Source: Babylonia areolata
Lineage: Eukaryota > Mollusca > Gastropoda > Neogastropoda > Buccinidae
Assembly: GCF_041734735.1 (NCBI RefSeq)
Contig: NC_134891.1
Location: 8,556,942-8,620,941 of the forward strand
Length of the DNA: 64,000 bases
Reading direction: 5' to 3'
Part shown: one piece after another, positions 58,901 through 64,000 of the stretch
How the letters are laid out: each line of letters opens with the position of its first letter
How positions within the stretch are numbered: position 1 is the stretch's first letter
Notes under the pieces: generated by a model
Database searches by the model: none
What the model saw: only the letters and a program-made list of their open reading frames with translations
Told to the model about the DNA's origin: nothing
Position numbers and translations under genes: made by a program

Positions 58901-61100
58901 GTGCTGGGTGACTTCTATAACATACACCAAACACGTAACAGAAAACATTAACGTGTGACAATGAAAACATAAAGTGGCACTCTTAACAAATCAGACAACA
59001 ATCCAATCACTTCAAAATGCCAACATAACCAGTTACCTCACAATATTCAAACATCAACATGATTCATCACCTCAAAAGCCAACAACAACTAATTAGCTGA
59101 AATACCAACATGACCAACTACCCATGCCAGAACAAAACAGAACCTAGTAGAAATCAGTCAAAATGAAATTCATCAATCAAATGGTGATTGGTGTTTCAGC
59201 CTGCAATGACCTACATGCTGAGCAGACAGTAAATCAGGGAAAACCAGAAAACACATGCATATATATTTGTATTTGTATTTCTTTTTATCACAACAGATTT
59301 CTCTGTGTGAAATCTGTGTGAAATTCGGGCTGCTCTCCCCAGGGAGAGCGCGTCGCTATACTACAGCGCCACCCATTTTTTTTTGTATTTTTTCCAGTTT
59401 TATTTGTTTTTCTTATCAAAGTGGATTTTTCAACAGAATTTTGCCAGGAACAACCCTTTTGTTGCCATGGGTTCTTGTACGTGAGCTAAGTGCATGCTGC
59501 ACACGGGACCTCGGTTTATCGTCTCATCCGAATGACTAGCGTCCAGACCACCACTCAAGGTCTAGTGGAGGGGGAGAAAATATCGGCGGCTGAGCCGTGA
59601 TTCGAACCAGCGTGCTCAGATTCTCTCTCGCTTCCTAGGCTGACGCGTTACCTCTAGGCCATCACTCCACTCACGGTAGGTATGCCTAATTGCTAACAAT
59701 CCAGTCGAAGAAACCAGCTCAACGTGTGTATTGTAAAGATAACATGTCGTTTGATAGTCAGACGTAGTTTGTTTTTATTTTTGAAGTCTTTCTCCAACTA
59801 GTTGCACTAGAAATGGTTTGTCTGGTCATTCTTTTCAACGTTTTGTCGACGTTTGAAATAGCAGGGGTGCCCGAGGGTAAATGCGAACGGTCAAGTCTAA
59901 TTGCGAACGATGGCTTTTGATACATGTAGACAATATAAAACAGAAGCAGGTCTTTAACTCATTAAGACATATTATTGGAACATAGCAACAGGCTGTTGTA
60001 TTGTTGGTTTTGATCACACATGCACACAAACACACAAAGTGACATTTAAACACAAACACACCCTTTTGAGGGTGCAAAATAACTGTGCGGCATCGTTCGC
60101 AAATAGACTCACATCAAAATATCCTATTGTCTAAATGTAAACGACACTATTTTGCAGATTCCTGTCAAACCTCACATTCTGATCTGTCACCAGTATGCTT
60201 TCTTAATTTCTCCAAGCACTGGTTATGCGCATGCAACATATCCGATCAAATCAACTATTTCAAACTGTGTCAAAGTTTAAAGTCCTACAACTTGCTTCAA
60301 TTGATTTTAGGATTTTGAAAGAGCGCAGAAATAGCCTGAAATAGCTGATGTTTGACTGGTTCTTGGAAATGGATATATATTCATTAAGGTATTAGAAAAA
60401 GGTCAAAACAGACGTTAAATTGTGAAATGCAACTGTGCAGATTGCTTCGAAGGGGGGTGTTATATGAATCGTTCGCAATTACACACTGTTCACAATTACC
60501 CATACCTACCCTACGCATGTGTGAATTCCGCAACACGTTAGCAGCAGCTGATGAGAAAGAAAGATACTGACTCGATGCACTTTCTCTATGATGACGCATT
60601 CTCTTCACAACATGTTAGCAGCAGCTGATGAGAAAGAAAGATACTGACTCGATGCACTTTAATGTGTGAATTTAATGTGTTCTGTAAATCACAAATGCAG
60701 AGAGTATGTCCCTTCTGTATATGGTTATCTGTGGATGGCATCAGAATTCTCAGCTGGCTGGTTGTTGCGTGAGCGTCAACAGATATCCCCCACACTATCC
60801 ACACATACAGATGCAGGCACACAGACAGACACAGACAGATACACACACACACAAACTCACACACAGCAGCAGAACATTTTCAGGGATGGTGCATGCATGG
60901 TGTGTATTTTCATGTTCGTACAACAGACAGACACTGACAGATTATAACTAATTTCGTATAAAAAAAAGCCATCCAGACACTCACCAGAGCAAAAAAGCCT
61001 AGAACAAAAAAACGACCAGACCTAGGAATATCATAGTTCTTCACAGGGCACCGTTCAATACACAGCTGACTGATCCCGTCTCCAGCAGCCATCAGTGTGC
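46915..61100 (-). CDS. MPV17: MPV17-family mitochondrial inner-membrane protein (first exon not found)
   Basis: Six exons on the - strand (61100-60985, 57417-57328, 54570-54475, 52385-52353, 50579-50527, 47002-46915) join to about 158 residues. They read G/TLMAAGDGISQLCIE..., GPMLRFWYLALDKMY...VVTDQ, TVGAPVVLFTF...GVLRGES, DYFTILINNYK, IWPAAQAINFFFMPLQ, and VNFVALGWNTFLAW with TGA. The order and motifs (GD.ISQ, WY..LD, DQ...AP, WP..Q..NF..MPL.HR, W...LAW) follow animal MPV17/PMP22 proteins. The xYxxxLxxNYxIWPxxQ segment resembles MPV17 itself more than MPV17L2. Human MPV17 has 176 residues, so about 20 N-terminal residues are missing, probably in an exon to the right. MPV17 is a four-helix inner-membrane channel-like protein needed for mitochondrial DNA maintenance. 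The introns carry two large exon-edge minisatellites and many SINEs. Confidence 0.88.
47003..48174 (-). other. MPV17 last intron, unique part
   Basis: Sequence between the last exon and the 85-bp array. It holds a (GT)n/(GTGC)n tract at 47270-47320 and AT-rich unique sequence. No exon is recognised. Confidence 0.5.
48175..50555 (-). repeat. 85-bp tandem array carrying the MPV17 exon E donor, 28 copies
   Basis: The length of 2381 bp equals 28 x 85 + 1, one unit having a 1-bp insertion. Units differ at few sites (cac/cag, ata/att, act/acc), so the array is young or homogenised. On the - strand each unit reads aacttctttttcatgccact, gcagCACAG|gtatgt and so on: the last 29 bases of exon E plus its donor plus 56 intron bases. 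The first unit (50527-50555) is the exon itself. Confidence 0.97.
50527..50579 (-). CDS. MPV17: MPV17 exon E
   Basis: Acceptor attgaatgttttcag and donor CACAG|gtatgt on the - strand, 53 bp ending in phase 2: IWPAAQAINFFFMPLQH, plus AG of Arg. The last 29 bases and the donor form the first unit of the 28-copy 85-bp array that runs down to 48175. Confidence 0.9.
50634..51008 (-). mobile_element. SINE-A, near full length
   Basis: The target duplication aatatgatct lies at 50624-50633 and 51009-51018. The head on - lacks part of the A-box region (attaaaagtccattcggc). It is inserted in the MPV17 intron just upstream of exon E. Confidence 0.92.
51535..51919 (+). mobile_element. SINE-A, full-length copy
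   Basis: Head gacgggcgccatagccgaat, B-box gggttcgaatc, (GAA)n end. The target duplication tttccatgattc lies at 51523-51534 and directly after 51919. Confidence 0.93.
52353..52385 (-). CDS. MPV17: MPV17 microexon D (33 bp)
   Basis: Acceptor tatggtttgtgcag and donor AAG|gtaaca on the - strand. The exon has exactly 11 codons, DYFTILINNYK, in phase 0 on both sides. It fills the gap between MKKVHR and IWPAAQ and matches human MPV17 RDYPDALITNYYLWP. The match to the expected sequence and length makes this short exon credible. Confidence 0.85.
52535..52852. repeat. Dispersed repeat of unknown class
   Basis: After (CATT)n comes atgcccatcgctcctggtgg, then cgccatcgcactctgttctg, then gtcgcctcttacgacatgca and cagtgcccaacccac. 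The wording is typical of mid-repetitive invertebrate DNA, but no termini or coding part can be defined. Confidence 0.4.
52868..53091. mobile_element. TTAA-flanked short element (second copy)
   Basis: It lies between TTAA at 52864-52867 and 53092-53095, with ends ctctctc and gagtgag. It is the inverse of 20994-21216 with high similarity over the full 224 bp. Confidence 0.8.
53372..54494 (-). repeat. 77-bp tandem array carrying the MPV17 exon C donor
   Basis: About 14 units, some partial or with a 27-bp inner duplication (near 53480 and 53580). On - each unit has ATGAAGAAAGTGTATCGA|gtcagt, that is the last 20 or so bases of exon C and its donor, then tttctttctcatcag (acceptor-like) and a 35-bp stretch. 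The first unit is the real exon end at 54475. Confidence 0.93.
54475..54570 (-). CDS. MPV17: MPV17 exon C
   Basis: The acceptor ends ...tttttttcag (54571-54572 = ag) and the donor is CGA|gtcagt after 54475. The 32 codons read TVGAPVVLFTFVTGMGVLRG, then ESRDEIMKKVHR. The donor end is supported because HR|DYF rejoins the family's QRDYPD-type segment encoded by the next exon. The last about 20 bases and the donor are the first unit of the 77-bp array. Confidence 0.88.
54691..55291. mobile_element. GACTCAC-family element, long copy
   Basis: The ends are gactcacttgtgatacac and tttacacaagtgagtc (inverted). The left end with its flank acaagagacgcaaggccttc is duplicated at 54691 and 54736. The body is AT-rich and non-coding. 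Confidence 0.8.
55334..55711 (-). mobile_element. SINE-A, full-length copy
   Basis: The target duplication ttgctttcaaatcc lies at 55320-55333 and 55712-55725. The (GAA)n end is at the left and the head at the right (on -: tgggcgcagtagccgagtgg). The A- and B-boxes are slightly decayed. Confidence 0.92.
56195..56720. repeat. Degenerate minisatellite, unit about 40-50 bp
   Basis: Variants of atccacttaacccactggaa followed by caatggatatattat repeat about 11 times in an MPV17 intron. Copies are strongly diverged. Confidence 0.8.
56728..57265 (-). mobile_element. SINE-A head and body with an alternative 3' tail
   Basis: On - the head (accatagtg-type ggttaaagtgttggactttc) and body are SINE-A. After the 'cgtgtatgaccg' region the usual 'cccacgaacgc(GAA)n' end is replaced by a longer tail: tgagcacccagtggcagccg, then gtttgtaaagcgcttagagc, then aagtatccacatcaatcaat. 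That tail resembles LINE-type tails elsewhere in the window. Confidence 0.7.
57328..57417 (-). CDS. MPV17: MPV17 exon B
   Basis: Acceptor tgtgcttacacag and donor CAG|gtaagg on the - strand, 30 codons in phase 0: GPMLRFWYLALDKMYSGTKM, then AALKMVVTDQ. It matches the GPxxxxWYxxLD...DQ core of the family. Confidence 0.9.
57596..58094. mobile_element. GACTCAC-family element, opposite orientation
   Basis: It begins gactcacttgtgtaaaca and ends tatcacaaatgagtc followed by ttgaaggccttgcctc. It is inverted relative to the copies at 54691 and 61512 and lies in an MPV17 intron just upstream of exon B. Confidence 0.8.
58425..58810 (-). mobile_element. SINE-A, full-length copy
   Basis: The target duplication agagttcactatc lies at 58412-58424 and 58811-58823. 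It has an intact (GAA)n end and head gacgggcgcaatagccgaat on -. Confidence 0.94.
59280..59682 (-). mobile_element. SINE-B, near full length
   Basis: On - it starts with a tRNA-like head (gtggagtgatggcctagagg, then B-box ctggttcgaatcacgg). A body with ctagtcattcggatgagacg and caaaattctgttgaaa follows, and the tail includes tatagcgacgcgctctcc and tttcacacagagaaatctgt. Confidence 0.75.
59875..60501. mobile_element. Short inverted-end DNA element
   Basis: The left end gggtaaatgcgaacggtcaa and taattgcgaacg is mirrored at the right (cgttcgcaatta ... gttcacaattaccc). Inside, catcgttcgcaaat repeats the motif. The length is 627 bp, with no coding frame. The target duplication is not resolved. Confidence 0.6.
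60528..60660 (-). repeat. Stray piece of the MPV17 77-bp array
   Basis: About 1.7 units (cgcaacacgttagcagcagc, then gatgagaaagaaagatactg) in the same orientation as the main array at 53.4-54.5 kb, but in a different intron, 325 bp downstream of exon A. Confidence 0.9.
60985..61100 (-). CDS. MPV17: MPV17 exon A (first found)
   Basis: Read on -, acceptor ttgttttcacag ends at 61101 and donor CTG|gtgagt follows 60985. GC completes a codon (Gly if the previous exon ends in G), then come 38 codons: TLMAAGDGISQLCIERCPVK, then NYDIPRSGRFFVLGFFAL. This matches the SLMGLGDIISQQL region of human MPV17. Confidence 0.85.
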
Positions 61101-61282
61101 CTGTGAAAACAACAACAACAAAGAAATAAACTATAAAATTAAAAAAAACAAATAACAAATTGAGCAGAACAAGAAAACTATATCATGGAATCAGCAAAGA
61201 TACTGTAACACACACACATACACACATATTTAACTTAAATCATAACTGTAGTCTGCACACATAAAAAAGGCAGAATAATAAT

Positions 61283-61440
61283 AATAATAGTATTTGTATA
61301 GTGCTGAATCTTGTGTAGAGACAAATCTAAGCACTTTCACACCAGTCATTCACACGCATGCATAACTCTAAAACTGAAGAGCAGGAAGAGGCAGGGGAGG
61401 GAGGCTATCTTAATAATAATAATAATAATAATGATAGTAT
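61283..61440 (-). mobile_element. LINE 3' tail (relic)
   Basis: The inverse of 2250-2400: (AAT)n, tagtgctgaatcttgtgtag, acaaatctaagcac, then gagggaggctatctt. Non-coding end only. Confidence 0.65.
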
Positions 61441-61511
61441 TTATATACAACATAAAATCAGTTCATGCACCCAACCAGTTAAAAAAATAACAAGAGAGGC
61501 AAGGCCTTCAA

Positions 61512-62101
61512 GACTCACTTGTGATGCACTTTAAAAAAATTTTTTTTTAAAAACCCAAAAAACCCAAGCTTTTTATGTACTGAGTATTATTTCAAAATGT
61601 AATGTTTGAGATGAGAAAGACCAGTTTAAAGCAAATTAAGTCCCCTAGCATTAATTACAGAGTAATTTCCCTTCTTTACTATCTGCACCAAAAACGTTTG
61701 CAAAATAAATAAAACTTCCATGCTTAGCAAAAGAAGTTCCTGTTTGAACAGAAAATGATAATAATGACTGCTCTTGTTGTTGGGTCAGAATATCAGATCA
61801 AAGTGCCAAGTTTAGAGAATACAAAAAATATAAACATAACAGTAAATGCAGTTTGCATATAATTAGGCTTCTTTTTTTTATTTTTTTGTGCCCATCCCAG
61901 AGGTGCAATATTGTTTTAAACCAGATGACTGGAAAGAACTGAATTTTTCCTATTTTTATGCCTAATTTGGTGTCAACTGACAAAGTATTTGCAGAGAAAA
62001 TGTCAATGTTAAAGTTTACCACGGACACACAGACACACACACACACAGACAACCAAACACCGGGTTAAAACATAGACTCACTTTGTTTACACAAGTGAGT
62101 C
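61512..62101. mobile_element. GACTCAC-family element, long copy
   Basis: The ends are gactcacttgtgatgcac and gtttacacaagtgagtc. It is collinear with 54691-55291 and highly similar along its length. Confidence 0.8.
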
Positions 62102-62180
62102 AAAAACTAAGTTCATGGACACCACTTGGCTGTTGTGCCTGTCAGACTTTTGGTCCGTGTGCTTCCTCTTTTCACAGTCC

Positions 62181-62538
62181 TTCTTCTTCTGCGTTCACTC
62201 GTACGCACACGAGTGGGCTTTTACGTGTATGACCGTTTTTACCCCGCCATGTAGGCAGCCATACTCCGTTTTCGGGGGTGTGCATGCTGGGTATGTTCTT
62301 GTTTCCATAACCCACCGAACGCTGACATGGATTACAGGATCTTTAACGTGCGTATTTGATCTTCTGCTTGCATATACACACGAAGGGGCTTCAGGCACTA
62401 GCAGGTCTGCACATATGTTGACCTGGGAGATCGTAAAAATCTCCACCTTTTACCCACCAAGGTGCCGTCACCGTGATTCGAACCTGGGACCCTCAGATTG
62501 ACAGTCCAACGCTTTAACCACTCGGCTATTGCGCCCAT
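62181..62538 (-). mobile_element. SINE-A, near full length
   Basis: On - it has head atgggcgcaatagccgagtg, B-box caggttcgaatcacgg, and an end shortened by about 25 bp before (GAA)n. The imperfect target duplication is ttttca(ca)gtcc on both sides. Confidence 0.9.
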
Positions 62539-62640
62539 CTTTTCAGTCCAACTCTCTGGAACCAACTTCTTCTGCAGATCTTCTACCACTTCATTCAGAT
62601 CTTCCTTAAAACTAATTTCTTTATGGAAGAGACTGTCATG
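62539..62640 (+). mobile_element. LINE C-terminal fragment
   Basis: On + the frame reads PTLWNQL then a short helix and IFLKTNFFMEE, again like the end of a LINE ORF2. It is interrupted on its left by the SINE-A copy. Confidence 0.4.
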
Positions 62641-62926
62641 CAAGGATCAGACTGCTGTGCCTCTCCAGATGCAGGACGGAGTTTGACCAACCAAGGTACT
62701 ACCATTATCTCATGAGACAGATGGATGGCAACAATGTATTAATGCAGATCTTTGGTAACATGCCCTGAGGAAGGGCAGGTTGTGTCAAACACAATTCTTC
62801 CTCACCATTGATGACCTTGCCAGGGAGATTCTTAGATGAGGCCAGGCAGACCCAGCACACTCCTTGACTTTGCTGAAGCCCTCAGTTCTACAAGATTCCC
62901 TACCAATGCCATCTTTTGAAGCGGTA

Positions 62927-63148
62927 TCATATTGGGTCTGTGGACCCACCTTCTAGTGGATAAGGAACTTCCTCCTGAACAGGGCACAAGAAGTTGTAGT
63001 AGAAGGCCTTCAGCAGGTCATCTCGAGGGTCTAACTCGCTCTTCCTGGCCTGCAACAATGACCTGAGCAAGAACACCAAGCCTGGGTTCTGCCTCATACC
63101 ATTCTTTACCAGCACATCCATGGTGCACCAGACTTACTCCAATGACAA
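62927..63148 (-). pseudogene. Unrecognised coding-like fragment
   Basis: From 63121 down, an open frame of 64 codons reads MDVLVKNGMRQNPGLVFLLR and FYYNFLCPVQEEVPYPLEGG, with balanced composition unlike the surrounding repeats. The same frame upstream (QFIEICLSLE) is cut by a stop just before VWCT-MDV. It could be an exon with an unrecognised boundary or a decayed gene. I do not recognise the family. Confidence 0.3.
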
Positions 63149-63186
63149 GCAGATCTCGATAAACTGGAGGAATGGAATAGGATCTT

Positions 63187-63335
63187 TAACTCTTTCACCA
63201 CCACAGGTGACTTTAGTTGACTAGGCAGTGCACCGCCATAAGCGACTTTAGTCGACATCAAGAGGTCATGTTCAAAGGACTATTTTTCACATTGTGACAA
63301 AGCTTGACAGCTGTAGCCAGTTTCCTGCGCAATTG
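63187..63335. repeat. Interspersed repeat, copy of 550-665
   Basis: It starts ttaactctttcaccaccac, with cgactttagtcgacatcaag and ttgacagctgtagccag inside. It also contains a duplicated 'cgacttta' part not present in the first copy. Confidence 0.6.
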
Positions 63336-63342
63336 AGTTTCA

Positions 63343-63472
63343 GTTTCAGTTTCAGTAGCTCAAGGAGGCGTCACTGCGTTCGGACAAATCCATATACGCT
63401 ACACCACATCTGCCAAGCAGATGCCTGACCAGCAGCGTAACCCAACACGCTTAGTCAGGCCTTGAGAAAAAA
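63343..63472 (-). mobile_element. SINE-B tail
   Basis: On - it reads ctcaaggcctgactaagcgt, ggtcaggcatctgcttggca, gcagtgacgcctccttgagc and an end in (CTGAAA)n. It is the counterpart of 29013-29140. Confidence 0.75.
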
Positions 63473-63616
63473 AAACCTATGCAACTTAAACCCTCACAAG
63501 AGTCAACAAAGGGTAAGTGCTTGTATGTTGAACTAATAAAAGACCTTATAGGGACTCCCATATCCATGTGATAGCTGTGAATACTACAGGAATATCCATC
63601 ACTGATCCAACAATGT

Positions 63617-63826
63617 TCATGTAAGCTGCTTCCCTTGTCTGACCCATGATTGAACTTGATGCCATGGTTTGGAAACTTCATCAAGGAAACTAATTAACTT
63701 TCCAACAATCTCAAGCACGTCTTGAGACAAGCTGCTCCTCGTTGGTTCATTACTCAGAACTTCAGCCCCACAAGTCCTGTGAGTTCGTCTCATAACAAAC
63801 TTCAGTACCTCTTCAGAGCAGCAGGA
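63617..63826 (-). pseudogene. Unrecognised coding-like fragment, possible exon
   Basis: On -, acceptor-like tacctttgctccag ends at 63827. The open frame then reads SCCSEEVLKFVMRRTHRTCG, LSQDVLEIVGKLISFLDEVS and KPWHQVQSWVRQGKQLT before a stop. It is helix-rich and complex, plausibly one exon of the same unknown gene as the fragment at 62927-63148. No homology recalled. Confidence 0.3.
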
Positions 63827-64000
63827 CTGGAGCAAAGGTAATAATATGTGCAAAGTATTTTATTTATTTATTTATTTTTATGCTGCAGAGGTTCCCCTCT
63901 GTTTTATTTAATCCAAAGTAGTGTTTCGTTTTGGGTGATAGCGTCAGATTTACTTGTAGAGCAAAGTTCCTATTATTCTAATTAGTGGAACTGTTCGACC

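Overview
The window is metazoan nuclear DNA: intron-rich genes with GT-AG splice sites, a very high load of (TG)n/(CA)n microsatellites, tRNA-derived SINEs, LINE relics and short inverted-repeat transposons. The protein sequences and the SINE style suggest a mollusc, most likely a caenogastropod snail. That taxonomic call is inference from memory, not a search.

Three host genes can be read exon by exon. (1) Positions 51-10030, + strand: the 3' eight coding exons (340 residues) of a PHTF1/PHTF2-family multipass membrane protein. The 5' part lies left of the window. (2) Positions 31782-41840, + strand: a complete elongation factor 1-alpha gene, with a non-coding first exon starting at a TOP-like pyrimidine tract, seven coding exons (about 457 residues) and a poly(A) signal. 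(3) Positions 61100-46915, - strand: six exons (about 158 residues) of an MPV17-family mitochondrial inner-membrane protein, including an 11-codon microexon. Its first, N-terminal exon was not found. EF1A and MPV17 converge tail to tail across about 5 kb of largely unique sequence. A possible fourth gene or pseudogene, unrecognised, leaves two coding-like fragments on the - strand at 62.9-63.8 kb.

Between the genes lie degenerate satellites (14.8-17.7 kb), a broken CR1/L2-like LINE with a SINE inside it (24.77-27.55 kb), about eleven copies or pieces of one tRNA-headed SINE family, a second SINE family, and several DNA transposons defined by exact terminal repeats and target duplications: a pogo-like TA element, a TTAA element in an EF1A intron, and a TTAA element nested inside a TA element. 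No LTR retrovirus-like element was recognised.

The most striking signal is a recurrent architecture. In PHTF and MPV17, six tandem repeats start exactly at exon edges, and every unit contains a copy of the exon end together with its splice site (or, in one case, the stop codon). The cases are the PHTF exon 2 acceptor, exon 4 acceptor and exon 5 donor (53 bp x about 9), the MPV17 exon ending at 54475 (77 bp x about 14), the MPV17 exon ending at 50527 (85 bp x 28), and the MPV17 last exon across its stop codon. The result is arrays of decoy donors or acceptors beside the real ones. A stray piece of the 77-bp array also lies in another MPV17 intron.
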